Below are positions 1 to 9,793 of a stretch of 64,000 nucleotides of DNA, piece after piece. Where the stretch lies: the NCBI GenBank assembly GCA_012959695.1, contig DUCS01000027.1, positions 1 to 64,000 on the forward strand. Reading direction: 5' to 3'. The stretch's first letter is position 1, and every line of letters starts with the position of its first letter. The translations under genes and the position numbers were made by a program. Origin of the DNA: Cycloclasticus sp. (GTDB lineage Bacteria; Pseudomonadota; Gammaproteobacteria; Methylococcales; Cycloclasticaceae). The notes under the pieces are model-generated. The model searched no databases. It was given only the letters and a program-made list of their open reading frames with translations, and was not told the DNA's origin.

Positions 1-710
1 GCGTTTTAACACAGGGACGCCAAAGGAGCTTTTAGTAGACCTAAAAAAACTACTAAAAAAGAATTATTAGGTGTCAGCCCCTTGATGTAATTGAACGTTT
101 AGTAACCAGTGTGACTGATTTTAGTGATGCTGAAGCGAAGAGTGAAATAATCGACGGTTTACCTCGGTTATTAAAAGACATGAAAGTTGGTCTAGAGAAC
201 ATTTCATATGATTTCCATGAGTCGGCGCCTTTCTTTAAAGAATTAGAGGCTTGGCATAGACGGTTGCTTGCCGTGACGACGGGCGAGCAAGATGATATTC
301 CGGTAGCGCAAGAGGTTGTGCTTATTGAGTTTGGTGATGAAATATGCGCGGTGAGTCTGGAAGATGATTTATTGCAAGAACTAGAAACTGAGTTATCTCA
401 AATGCCAGATGACAAATACACTAAGCGTGCTAATAAAATGCAAGTGGGCGATTGGATAGAATATAAAAGCGCCGAAGGCGCCATGTTGCGTGCCAAACTT
501 TCATGGAAAAGTGCTGTGACAATGCAATGTTTGTTTGTTAATGATCGCGGAGCTAAGGCAATGGATATTAGCCTGGCCGATTTCGCAAATGAGCTGCGAC
601 AAAAATAGGTAAGTTTAGTGGGCCAAGAAAAAGCACCGTTAGTTGAGCGTGTTTTATTGGGAATGAAAAAATTAATAATGCCAACGGATCCGGAGCCAAG
701 CATGGCATAA
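1..710 (+). pseudogene. DUF1631 family protein, C-terminal remnant with nonsense and frameshift lesions
   Basis: This is the 3' part of a DUF1631-type gene that enters from outside the window. The frame open from about 57 to 605 holds the family's C-terminal PilZ-like segment (RAKLSWKS...CLFVNDRGAK, about 470-560). A TAG at 606-608 interrupts it, but the same frame continues to TAA at 708-710 and encodes the expected family tail (EKAPLVERVL). Upstream of about 57 this frame has stops at 33, 36, 42 and 54. Plausible coding there lies in frame 2 and then frame 1, with switches near an A-run (55-60) and a C-run (78-81). Family function is poorly known. Homopolymer sequencing errors could explain the frameshifts but not the TAG. 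Confidence 0.75.
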
Positions 711-745
711 CGTTTTTATCGTTTCTAAACTGTGTGATAATAAAC

Positions 746-772
746 AGCCTCCAACATGGAGGCTTTTTGTTT
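746..772 (+). terminator. Rho-independent terminator between the DUF1631 remnant and nadC
   Basis: AGCCTCC (746-752) and GGAGGCT (758-764) form a perfect 7-bp stem around a five-base loop. A T-rich tail TTTTTGTTTTT follows directly. It would end transcription of the DUF1631 locus 20 bp before nadC. Confidence 0.75.
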
Positions 773-791
773 TTAAGGCAGTTAAATTTCA

Positions 792-1628
792 ATGGTAGAT
801 GAAAAAATAATTAACGATGACGTAGAGCGATTTCTTGCTGAAGACGTGGGGAACGGTGACTTAACCGCACTGGTTATTCCAGAATGCAAGATGGCCAAAG
901 CAACGGTTATTACGCGTGAGGCAACGCTCGTGTGTGGCCAAGCTTGGGTGACTGCGATTTTTGAGAAAGTTGATGCAGCTGTGGTAATAAATTGGCAAGT
1001 TGAAGAAGGCGAGCAAGCGTTTGCAGGTGATGTGTTGTGTTACTTGTCAGGCCCAGCTCGTGCTCTATTAACCGGTGAGCGTGCAGCTTTAAACATATTG
1101 CAGACGTTGTCGGCTACGGCATCATTAGCTTATCAATTTGCAAAAGCTGTAGAAGGCACAGGTACGGTCGTGTTGGACACGCGAAAAACCATTCCAGGAT
1201 TACGCTTGGCGCAGAAGTACGCGGTTTGCTGTGGCGGCGCGTCGAATCACCGAGTGGGTTTGTACGACGGTATTCTGATTAAAGAAAATCATATTATGGC
1301 GGCTGGGTCTATTGCTAATGCGGTTGCTTCAGCGCGCGTAGCAAGCAAGGGTGTTGCGGTTGAAGTTGAAGTTGAAAGTATTGATGAAGTTAAGCAAGCG
1401 TTGGCTGCAAACGCTGATATTTTGCTACTTGATAACTTTACATTAGAACAATTAGAACAGGCCGTTGAGTTGAATAAGGGTGTCGCTAAACTGGAAGCAT
1501 CCGGTAATGTCAGTTTGTCGACGATACGTGATATCGCCAAAACAGGTGTCGATTTTATTTCGGTGGGCGCGTTAACTAAAAACGTACAGGCCGTCGATTT
1601 ATCAATGCGTGTGGATTTAGACGACTAA
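792..1628 (+). CDS. nadC: Nicotinate-nucleotide pyrophosphorylase (carboxylating)
   Basis: This is quinolinate phosphoribosyltransferase. It converts quinolinate and PRPP into nicotinate mononucleotide, CO2 and PPi in cytosolic de novo NAD synthesis. The 278-residue length is normal for the family. Visible signatures are EDVGNGDLTA near the N terminus, GERAALNILQTLS, the substrate-binding DTRKTIPGLR with the following KYAVCCGG, the lysine in LIKENHI, VEVEVES, LLDNF, and LEASGNVS...ISVGAL at the C-terminal barrel. It starts at ATG 792 just after a terminator, so it is probably its own transcription unit. It converges with dolP about 50 bp downstream. Confidence 0.97.
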   Translation: MVDEKIINDDVERFLAEDVGNGDLTALVIPECKMAKATVITREATLVCGQAWVTAIFEKVDAAVVINWQVEEGEQAFAGDVLCYLSGPARALLTGERAALNILQTLSATASLAYQFAKAVEGTGTVVLDTRKTIPGLRLAQKYAVCCGGASNHRVGLYDGILIKENHIMAAGSIANAVASARVASKGVAVEVEVESIDEVKQALAANADILLLDNFTLEQLEQAVELNKGVAKLEASGNVSLSTIRDIAKTGVDFISVGALTKNVQAVDLSMRVDLDD

Positions 1629-1676
1629 CGGTTGTCTAAAAAAACGGATACGTTCTTCACCCGCTATTGCTTCGTA

Positions 1677-2267
1677 TTACCCGATAATTTCAAATAGTTT
1701 AACCACGCGTTGCACACCGCCGACGCGTCTAATGGTTTCAATAACAGGATTAATTTCATGTTTCTTCAGTAAGCCGAGTAAATAGACTACGCCATTTTCG
1801 GAAACGATCTTCACACGTGTTGGGTCAAACCCTTGAATTTTATTCAAACTAAATAAAGCCACTTTAGCTTTGCTAGTAATTAAACTATCGCTACTGCGCG
1901 AAATCAAAGAGCTTGGGGCTGCTAGAACAATTTCATTATGAACCTTTTTTACCTTTGGTATTTTCCGGAGTCGATTAGTAATGTCGTTAAGAAGGTTGTC
2001 TGTTGGAGCTTCTCCAGTGAGTAGTAGCACGCCGTTGTAACAGGTGGCGTTAACGTGTGTATTGTTACGAATGCTATCAACGCCATACAAAACGCGTAGG
2101 GCTTTGAGTTCGATAGTTTGGTCATCAATGACGGTACCCGTACTGCGCCTGTCGTGTGCAACGGCAACGCCAGTTGTAGCAGCCGTTCCTACGGCGACGG
2201 CAGCGCAACCGGATAACAGGCTGATGATGAGTAAGGATGAAAATAGTGTCGTCTTTTTCAGTGTCAT
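1677..2267 (-). CDS. dolP: BON-domain outer membrane lipoprotein (DolP/YraP-like)
   Basis: The N terminus is a lipoprotein signal with a hydrophobic core and the lipobox LLSGC, giving a lipidated Cys21. Two BON domains follow at about 50-115 and 120-190, each with the VxxVxN- or VYLLG-type core (VKKVHNEIV; GVVYLLGLL). In E. coli, DolP supports outer membrane integrity at division sites and the Bam complex. It lies 3' of diaA-yraN-lpoA in the same direction, as in enterobacteria, with 6 bp after the diaA stop. That synteny supports the name. Two-BON lipoproteins are otherwise generic. Confidence 0.88.
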   Translation of the reverse strand: MTLKKTTLFSSLLIISLLSGCAAVAVGTAATTGVAVAHDRRSTGTVIDDQTIELKALRVLYGVDSIRNNTHVNATCYNGVLLLTGEAPTDNLLNDITNRLRKIPKVKKVHNEIVLAAPSSLISRSSDSLITSKAKVALFSLNKIQGFDPTRVKIVSENGVVYLLGLLKKHEINPVIETIRRVGGVQRVVKLFEIIG

Positions 2268-2273
2268 AATAAA

Positions 2274-3225
<952 letters not shown>

Positions 3226-5169
3226 CTAAAGTGGCGAGGTATTTTCGTTCACAGGTTGTTCTGTTGAAAGGGTAGGCAGCATGTTGAGTGCGCGTTCTAA
3301 GTGTGGCGCTAAGCCCAACGAAGCGATGGCGCCACGTTTGAACTGGCCGCAGCTGAGCTGCCGGTTAACTAATCCATTTTGATTAATGGAAAGAATGCCG
3401 GTTTTACCTCGAAGGCGAGCAAAGTCGCTAGATTTCAAGCGGTTTAAATGTGGAATGAGTTGATGAGCATCGTAGCCAAACGCCATTAAACGACGGTGTA
3501 TGCCGCGTGCGTTTGGCCAAAGTTCTAGCGCGCTATTGAGACCATCATCGGCGTTATTTTTAGGTTCGATAAGCCACGCCATGTCACAGAAAAACACACT
3601 GTCTAGGTCACGGTTGGCCACGGTGTTTAACTCGCCTTGGTAAATTTTTGATGTGCTATAAACCGGCACCTTGGCTGCGCGATGAAAACGTAACTGAGGT
3701 TTGATTAATCGACCTTCACGTGGCGCTGCAAGCAAGAAGATAAAGTCAGCGTCGTGCCGGCGTCTTTCTTCAAATTTAATGCTTAAGTTTAGCCGCTGGC
3801 GCAATTGTCTAAATCGGCTAATACTGTCGTCTAATTGCAGTAAATTTTTAATGGGGATGGAATAATCAGCTTGTTTAAGTGCGTAGGTTTGCACGCCTAA
3901 GATCTCTCCGCCCAGTTGTTGCCAAATGGTTGAAAAGTGCCTTGCTAATCGCTCGCCAGAACGAGATTGTGGCGTGAGAATGAGTGCTTTTTCATGGCCC
4001 TTTAGCCAAGCAAGGCTGAGCACTTGAGTCACGTCTTCTTCAGGCGACAAAGAAAACTTGTAAAAGTTATCGCTGTGATGGTTGCCATTTTTATTCAAGG
4101 CAATCACCGGAATAGATAAGTTGTTGATAGCCGCTATTCTGGCCGTATTTGCCTTATCTAAAGGCCCGATAATAACGTTTATACCATCGTTAATGGCTTG
4201 CTCATATAACGTTTCTATTGGTGTAGATGAAGTGTCGTAAAATTTAACATTAATTGGCCATCTGTTAGCCATGGCATAAGAAGACGCGGTGATACCTTTT
4301 TTGATGCTATTGGCCGCTTGCGAAAAGCCACCTTTAGTTGGCAAGAAAACACCCACTTTATTCGGTGCGTTAAAATCTATGCGGGATTGATTTGCAATGG
4401 TTGCAATAAATTCATCATTTGCCGTGTGTGATGGGTGCTGTTGTTTCCAATCAGTAATAACGCGACTGCGTGGATCAAAAACCGCTTGTTTCTTTAAAAT
4501 GGTAGCAAGGTCAATCCAACCCGCCATATTGTCGTCTGCGCTGGGGCGCAAAAAGTCCAAGGCCTGTTGTGACAGTAAAGACAGGGTGTCTAATATTTTT
4601 GTTTGGTTGTTTAGTTTTTCATCCGGCTGAATCAGTAAGGTGTTCAGTAAAATTCGTTCGCGAGCGCTCTCTATTAAATTGCCGGCTTGGAAAAAAGCCG
4701 AACTGCTGAGTGTGTGTAAGTCGATGCGTTGATGATGGCTTAAATGACTTTCGTCAAGGCTCATCAGCAGGTAGTTTGCATCGTCAGCTTTGCCCTGCTC
4801 AAGCAAGGCGTGAGCAAGTTGTAATTTATTATGTGCAGTCAGCGCTTCAATACGGTTAAGCAAAGAGTTAATCAACTCATTGGCATTAGTTAAGTCACCG
4901 GCTTTTAGGTAGTGATCAACAGCAGAAATTAAATACTGATGTTGCAGCGGTGGCTGGCTGGCATTAGCCAATTGTGTATAAAGTTCAGCAGCGGTATAAA
5001 ACTGTTGTTGAGCCGATGCGGCTTGGGCTTGTTGTAGCAATGAGTTAGACTGACTGCCCTGCTGAGTTTCAACTACCTGATTGCCAGCGCAACCGGCTAA
5101 GGTCAGTGCCATTACGGCTAGCAGAATGAGCTTAAAAAAGGCACTGGAACGATTGTTGTAATGATTCAT
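3226..5169 (-). CDS. lpoA: Outer membrane lipoprotein LpoA, activator of PBP1A
   Basis: The 647-residue protein starts with a lipoprotein signal (lipobox LAGC, Cys about 27). A helical TPR-like N-terminal domain (about 40-260) follows, and then a periplasmic-binding-protein-like domain (about 270-620) that begins VGVFLPTKGGFSQAANSIKKG. In E. coli, LpoA reaches through the periplasm and stimulates PBP1A transpeptidase. It is the first gene of the minus-strand lpoA-yraN-diaA-dolP cluster and is divergent from rsmI with a 71-bp gap that must hold both promoters. Confidence 0.95.
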   Translation of the reverse strand: MNHYNNRSSAFFKLILLAVMALTLAGCAGNQVVETQQGSQSNSLLQQAQAASAQQQFYTAAELYTQLANASQPPLQHQYLISAVDHYLKAGDLTNANELINSLLNRIEALTAHNKLQLAHALLEQGKADDANYLLMSLDESHLSHHQRIDLHTLSSSAFFQAGNLIESARERILLNTLLIQPDEKLNNQTKILDTLSLLSQQALDFLRPSADDNMAGWIDLATILKKQAVFDPRSRVITDWKQQHPSHTANDEFIATIANQSRIDFNAPNKVGVFLPTKGGFSQAANSIKKGITASSYAMANRWPINVKFYDTSSTPIETLYEQAINDGINVIIGPLDKANTARIAAINNLSIPVIALNKNGNHHSDNFYKFSLSPEEDVTQVLSLAWLKGHEKALILTPQSRSGERLARHFSTIWQQLGGEILGVQTYALKQADYSIPIKNLLQLDDSISRFRQLRQRLNLSIKFEERRRHDADFIFLLAAPREGRLIKPQLRFHRAAKVPVYSTSKIYQGELNTVANRDLDSVFFCDMAWLIEPKNNADDGLNSALELWPNARGIHRRLMAFGYDAHQLIPHLNRLKSSDFARLRGKTGILSINQNGLVNRQLSCGQFKRGAIASLGLAPHLERALNMLPTLSTEQPVNENTSPL

Positions 5170-5240
5170 AAACGATTAATTTAAACGACAGAATTAAAAA
5201 ATGACTGCACAAGTGTTCAGTATCTTTTTCGAGGTCAACG

Positions 5241-6098
5241 ATGTCAAACACTAATGGCATACTTTATATAGTAGCCACACCCATTGGTAACTTATCTGAT
5301 ATTAGTTTGCGTGGTTTAGAGGTGTTAGGCAGCGTTTCTTTGATTGCCGCTGAAGACACGCGCAACAGTAAAGTGTTGTTGAACCATCACTCCATCCAAA
5401 CACCCATGACGGCTTATCACGAACATAACGAGGACAGGAAAACGGCGTTTTTGTTAGATAAGCTAACAGCTGGAGAATCCATCGCGCTGATATCGGATGC
5501 CGGCACACCATTGATTAACGACCCCGGTTATTCTTTGGTCGAGAAGGCAACGCAAGCGGGTATTCAAGTCATGCCGATTCCTGGCGCCTGCGCCATTATT
5601 GCTGCATTGAGTGCGTCAGGTATTGCTACCGATCGCTTTAGTTTTGAAGGTTTTTTACCCAGAACGTCTGGCGCGCGCCAAACCGTGTTCGAAGACTATC
5701 AAAAAAGGCAGGGCACACTTATTTTTTATGAATCTAGCCACCGTATTGCTAAATGTATGGATGACGTACTCGCCGTGTATCAACCAACGCACCGAATGTC
5801 GATAGCACGGGAATTAACGAAAACCTACGAAACCATTGTTACAGGTACGGTGGAAGCGGTGCATACGCTGGTGATGTCTGATAGCAATATGCAGCGCGGC
5901 GAATTTGTTGTGTTAATAGAAGGCTTCGACAAAAAACAGCATAAAGATGACGGTTTATCGACCGAAGATTTAGAGGTGTTGAAAACGCTGATGGGAGAGT
6001 GTTCCGTCAAAACCGCCGTTAAATTGGCCGTGCAACTTACTGGGCAATCTAAAAAACTGCTATATACCACGGCATTAGCATTAAATAACGCCGATTGA
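5241..6098 (+). CDS. rsmI: 16S rRNA (cytidine(1402)-2'-O)-methyltransferase
   Basis: This tetrapyrrole-methylase-fold SAM enzyme 2'-O-methylates C1402 of 16S rRNA in the decoding centre. The sequence has the N-terminal LYIVATPIGNLSDIS, AAEDTRNSKVLL, ALISDAGTPLINDPGY, VMPIPGACA and FEGFLPR blocks in the family order. Length (285 residues) is usual. It is divergent from lpoA, the same arrangement as in E. coli, and its stop lies about 10 bp before the rnpB -35 box. Confidence 0.97.
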   Translation: MSNTNGILYIVATPIGNLSDISLRGLEVLGSVSLIAAEDTRNSKVLLNHHSIQTPMTAYHEHNEDRKTAFLLDKLTAGESIALISDAGTPLINDPGYSLVEKATQAGIQVMPIPGACAIIAALSASGIATDRFSFEGFLPRTSGARQTVFEDYQKRQGTLIFYESSHRIAKCMDDVLAVYQPTHRMSIARELTKTYETIVTGTVEAVHTLVMSDSNMQRGEFVVLIEGFDKKQHKDDGLSTEDLEVLKTLMGECSVKTAVKLAVQLTGQSKKLLYTTALALNNAD

Positions 6099-6108
6099 TG
6101 GATAAAAA

Positions 6109-6137
6109 TTGCCCGCGAGACAGTAACTTTGTACACT
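6109..6137 (+). promoter_or_regulatory. Probable sigma-70 promoter of rnpB
   Basis: TTGCCC (6109-6114) and TACACT (6132-6137) are separated by exactly 17 bp. Each matches four of six consensus positions. Initiation about 7 bp downstream would place the 5' end at about 6144, where the first strand of the RNase P closing helix (GGAGTTGGCC) begins. This fits a promoter dedicated to the RNA gene. Confidence 0.6.
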
Positions 6138-6143
6138 GCACTC

Positions 6144-6507
<364 letters not shown>

Positions 6508-6537
6508 TTCTTTTACCCTATGAAACATGATGTTACG

Positions 6538-6562
6538 AAGGCTCCAAGTGTGGGGCTTTTTG
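6538..6562 (+). terminator. Probable rnpB terminator
   Basis: AGGCTCC (6539-6545) can pair with GGGGCTT (6552-6558) using two G-T wobbles, and a run of five T follows. It lies about 35 bp after the mature RNase P RNA end, the expected place for termination of the precursor. Confidence 0.55.
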
Positions 6563-6637
6563 TTGTGGTACAGAGATTGATACAAAGGAAGCAGCCTTAA
6601 TGTAGATTTTAGACGCTATATTGAGGGGTGTTACTCG

Positions 6638-7795
6638 TTATTGAAGGCGGTTAAGTTTCTCTTCTACTTCCTCAATCGGCATTGGCTTGGCAAACAAATA
6701 GCCTTGATAGTTATTGCAACCAAATTCTAATAGCATCTCTTGTTGTTGCGTATTCTCTACGCCTTCAGCAATAACATTTAAGCCGAGGGCTTTCCCCATG
6801 ACGATAATGGTCTGCACAATAGAGCGGTCTTGTTCGTCGTGCTCTAAATCACGTACAAACGATTGGTCAATCTTTAGCTGGTTTAGCGGTAATTGTCTTA
6901 AGTATTGAAGGGATGAATAACCTGTTCCAAAATTATCCATTGAGAATTGAACTCCGTTCGCTTTTAACAGGTTCATTTTCGCAATAATGCCTTCAATATC
7001 ATCCACCATCATCGTCTCTGTTAACTCTAGTTTTAATAGTTGCGGATTGATGTCGTGCCTTGCAGTGGCGGTTAGCACATTGGATACAAACGAGTCCTCA
7101 TTAAATTCTATGGGGCTTACATTAATGGCGATAGTTAATGTATTCGTAGCAGGGTTAGTTTCCCAACGCTTTAATTGTTCACAAGCTGTTTCTAATACAA
7201 AGTTACCAATGTGTAGAATTAAGCGCGTTTCTTCTGCAATAGGAATGTATTGCATAGGGGGAATATACCCTTGTAGAGGGTGTTTTAAACGCAGCAGGGC
7301 TTCAGCGCCTATCGCATCACCATGCTCATTTACTTGTAATTGGTAGTGCAATTCAAAGAGTTTGTTAGATAAGCCGTCTTTAATCAGTTGTTCTGTTTTA
7401 GCTCTTTCATTAATGGCGTGTTGCATCTTTGGATCAAAGAATCGAATGGCGTTACGCCCCGAGTCTTTAGCTTGATACATAGCAATGTCAGATTGTTGTA
7501 ATAAATCTGACACCATCGAGTTTTCTGAAAACATAGAGACACCAATGCTGGCTGAGATTGAGATGTCTTTGCCATGAATTACATAAGGTTTGTTTAATCC
7601 AAATAATAGTTTTTCGCAGGCTAATTCTGCTTTGCTTGCTGCTTGAATAGGGTCTTTATCTAAGCCATCAAGCATGATGACAAATTCATTACCACCAAAT
7701 CGAGAGACGATGTCGCCCGTTCTTACAGTCTCTGTTAAACGGTTAGCGACCTGTTTTAACGCCTCATCGCCTGCATCGAAGTCTGTATTGACGCG
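6638..7795 (-). pseudogene. GGDEF-EAL protein missing its 5' end (c-di-GMP turnover)
   Basis: The minus-strand frame is open from 7795 down to the stop at 6638. It encodes the second half of a GGDEF domain with a variant GGNEF active-site motif (about 7685-7696), then a full EAL phosphodiesterase domain. Visible EAL signatures are GAEALLRLKHP, ELTETMMVDD, DNFGTGYSSL, LKIDQSFV, VIAEGVE and NYQGYLFAKP. The usual DDFGTG is DNFGTG, a change at a metal-binding aspartate. The reading frame hits TGA at 7798 with no start, so sensor and GGDEF N-terminal parts are gone. ATG 7675 could only give an EAL-containing fragment. The break coincides with a 12-bp palindrome. Confidence 0.82.
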
Positions 7796-7799
7796 TCAA
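7788..7799. repeat. 12-bp perfect palindrome at the junction of two GGDEF fragments
   Basis: TTGACGCGTCAA is a perfect inverted repeat. The minus-strand GGDEF-EAL frame ends inside it and the plus-strand GGDEF fragment begins inside it. It therefore marks an inversion or deletion breakpoint in the genome, or a chimeric join created during amplification or assembly. Confidence 0.8.
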
Positions 7800-7955
7800 G
7801 GTGACCAGGTCAGTGTTGGGTGTAGTGTTGGTGTAAGCATATATTCTGGTGCTGATGAATCATTAAAAGATTTAATTAAGCAAGCAGACCAAGCGCTTTA
7901 TAAAGTTAAAGATCAAGGGCGCGGATTCTTCGTTATTCATCAAGAAGACAGTTGA
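7788..7955 (+). pseudogene. C-terminal fragment of a second GGDEF domain
   Basis: From the palindrome to the TGA at 7953-7955 the plus strand encodes the last third of a diguanylate cyclase domain: VSVGCSVGVSIY, then LIKQADQALYKVKDQGRG, the standard GGDEF end. The family's catalytic half is absent. The open frame extends back to 7674 only because it runs antisense through the other GGDEF gene. The sequence differs from the partner (CSVGVSIY versus ASIGVSMF), so it comes from a paralogous gene, not from a duplicate of the same one. Confidence 0.8.
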
Positions 7956-8316
7956 AATAGCGCGTTCAACGGCGAGTTATTTGGTCGTTATTGGTGTGCT
8001 GTAGATTGCCTTGCAATAAGGCTTAATGGCGGATGTGTTCGGGATGTTCGCGTTTTTGATCTGAATTCATAAAAATATCCATATTATTCAATGCGTTAAC
8101 CTAGCTTCGGCAGTGCTTGCCGACGTTTTCCCATTTCTACGTTTTTTATTCTCAAGATACTTTGTTAGACACAGTTTTCAGTATTTTCTTTAAGTAAAAG
8201 CCGCAAGCTTATGATTCTTATTGTCTTTATTTATTAACTTAATGCTGTATGAGGTAATTGTTGTGAAAGTCAGCTAAGTGTTTGTTCGTAAAGAAAGTAT
8301 TTAGGGAATGAGATGC
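7956..8316. other. Intergenic region upstream of the mra promoter, no gene seen
   Basis: I see no gene here. The stretch is AT-rich with stops in all frames. A small hairpin, GCCTT-GCAAT-AAGGC (about 8010-8024), lies after the GGDEF fragment but lacks a good T-run. The rest is probably leftover sequence of the lost GGDEF gene plus leader DNA for the division cluster. Confidence 0.5.
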
Positions 8317-8346
8317 TTGACAGAGTGGTTATTTCATCCTTATAGT
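8317..8346 (+). promoter_or_regulatory. Strong sigma-70 promoter of the mra/dcw operon
   Basis: A perfect -35 box TTGACA (8317-8322) and TATAGT (8341-8346) are 18 bp apart. Transcription would start near 8353, about 50 bp before mraZ. It is the only promoter of this quality in front of the 16-gene division cluster, and the MraZ-type boxes begin 10 bp after its -10 element. Confidence 0.8.
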
Positions 8347-8355
8347 GCAAAAAAG

Positions 8356-8379
8356 TGGGGCAAAGTGGTAATAAAGGGA
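8356..8379 (+). promoter_or_regulatory. Putative MraZ operator (three TGGGN-like repeats)
   Basis: TGGGG (8356-8360), TGGTA (8366-8370) and AGGGA (8375-8379) recur with a period of about 10 bp just downstream of the -10 box. MraZ proteins are known to bind direct TGGGN repeats with about 5-bp spacers upstream of their own gene and to repress it. Spacing and place fit autoregulation. Only the first box is a full match. Confidence 0.5.
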
Positions 8380-8402
8380 AAATAAGCATAAAGGGGATGG
8401 GT

Positions 8403-8858
8403 TTGTTCAGAGGAGTTAATAACGTGACGTTGGATGCGAAGGGGCGATTGTCTATCCCTACGCGTTACCGTACGCAATTGAAAACTTCTTGTGATGGACA
8501 AATGGTGATGACGGTTGATCGTGAACATAGCCTCCTATTGTACCCACTGCCGGTTTGGGAAGAAATAGAACGCAAGCTGATTAAGCTGCCTACATTGAAT
8601 AAACAAGCGCGCCGTTTGCAGCGTTTATTGATTGGGCACGCGACAGAATGTGAACTCGATGGACAAGGTCGTGTGTTGGTGTCGCCACCGTTACGTGAAT
8701 TTGCTGCGCTGGATAAAAAAATCGTGATGATTGGCCAAGGTAATAAATTCGAAATTTGGAATGATCAAACTTGGGCAACCAAACGCGATATATGGTTTGA
8801 AGAGGAGAATGCAGAAGAGGGTGAGCTTTCACCTGAACTGGGATCGTTGTCGCTTTGA
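8403..8858 (+). CDS. mraZ: Transcriptional regulator MraZ
   Basis: This AbrB-like, ring-forming DNA-binding protein represses the mra operon. It has two swapped-hairpin repeats: FRGVNNVTLDAKGRLSIPTRYR at the N terminus (given here in two pieces, FRGVNNVTLDAKGRL and SIPTRYR) and CELDGQGRVLVSPPLREFA in the middle. I chose TTG 8403: it begins MFRGV as in E. coli, gives 151 residues like the family, and has AAGGGG six bases upstream. ATG 8397 would add two residues but sits directly on the ribosome-binding site. The stop overlaps the rsmH ATG. Confidence 0.93.
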   Translation: MFRGVNNVTLDAKGRLSIPTRYRTQLKTSCDGQMVMTVDREHSLLLYPLPVWEEIERKLIKLPTLNKQARRLQRLLIGHATECELDGQGRVLVSPPLREFAALDKKIVMIGQGNKFEIWNDQTWATKRDIWFEEENAEEGELSPELGSLSL

Positions 8859-9793
8859 TGTCTGGCAACGCACTACATAAGTCGGTCTTGTTAGGCGAAG
8901 CGCTAAGCGGGCTGATACGACAAACTGATGGGGTTTATATCGATGGAACCTTTGGTCGTGGTGGGCATAGTGGGGCAATATTGCAGGCGTTGTCGGTGCA
9001 AGGGACGTTGCTGGCAATTGATAAGGACATGGACGCAGTGAATTCTTCACAAGCAAAAGCATTATTAAACGATGGGCGTTTCGACTTGGCGCACGGCAGT
9101 TTTGCGGACATGGATCAAATGGTGTCGGAACGAGATTGGACGGGTGAAGTCGATGGAATTTTACTTGATTTAGGTGTGTCTTCTCCGCAATTAGATGTGG
9201 CAGAGCGTGGTTTTAGCTTCATGCGAGATGGCCCGTTAGATATGCGCATGGACTCAACTCAAGGCGAATCTGCCTCGCAGTGGTTATCTCGTGTTGAAGA
9301 GCGGGAATTACTAAAAGTATTGCGTGATTACGGCGAAGAAAAATTTGCACGTAAAATTGCCGCTGTTATCGTTGAGCAGTGCAAAGAAGGGCCAATAGAA
9401 ACAACCGGTCAGCTGGCTAAGCTGATTGAAAATTTAGTTACTCGACGTGAACCTGGCAAGCACCCTGCTACTCGAACATTTCAAGCCATTAGAATTAAAG
9501 TGAACAAGGAACTGGATGACCTTGAGCAAGTATTAGCGACGTCAGCATCTATTCTTAAAAAAGGCGGCCGCTTGGTGGTGATTAGTTTTCATTCCTTAGA
9601 GGACAGGATTGTGAAACGCTTTATGCGTGAGCAGTCGCGTGGCCCCGTTGTGCCAAGGCATTTGCCCTTGCCGCCAGATGCTGCAAAGCCATTATTTAAA
9701 TGTATTGGTAAGGCCATTAAAGCATCGGCTGAAGAAGTGGCTGGCAATGTGCGTAGCCGAAGCGCCGTATTACGTGTGGCGGAGAAGTTGTGA
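8858..9793 (+). CDS. rsmH: 16S rRNA (cytosine(1402)-N(4))-methyltransferase
   Basis: RsmH (MraW) uses SAM to N4-methylate C1402 of 16S rRNA, the same base whose ribose RsmI methylates. The sequence shows HKSVLLGEAL, the SAM loop YIDGTFGRGGHSG, LLDLGVSSPQLD, ERGFSFMRDGPLDMRM, RTFQAIRIKVN and VVISFHSLEDRIVK. Length is 311 residues from ATG 8858, which overlaps the mraZ stop as TGATG. An in-frame TTG at 8855 is the less likely start. Confidence 0.97.
   Translation: MSGNALHKSVLLGEALSGLIRQTDGVYIDGTFGRGGHSGAILQALSVQGTLLAIDKDMDAVNSSQAKALLNDGRFDLAHGSFADMDQMVSERDWTGEVDGILLDLGVSSPQLDVAERGFSFMRDGPLDMRMDSTQGESASQWLSRVEERELLKVLRDYGEEKFARKIAAVIVEQCKEGPIETTGQLAKLIENLVTRREPGKHPATRTFQAIRIKVNKELDDLEQVLATSASILKKGGRLVVISFHSLEDRIVKRFMREQSRGPVVPRHLPLPPDAAKPLFKCIGKAIKASAEEVAGNVRSRSAVLRVAEKL

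Noticed and set aside
7674..7787. N-terminal part of the plus-strand 93-residue frame before the palindrome
   Set aside because: It is the antisense of the GGNEF segment of the opposite gene. Only the part after 7788 has GGDEF similarity.
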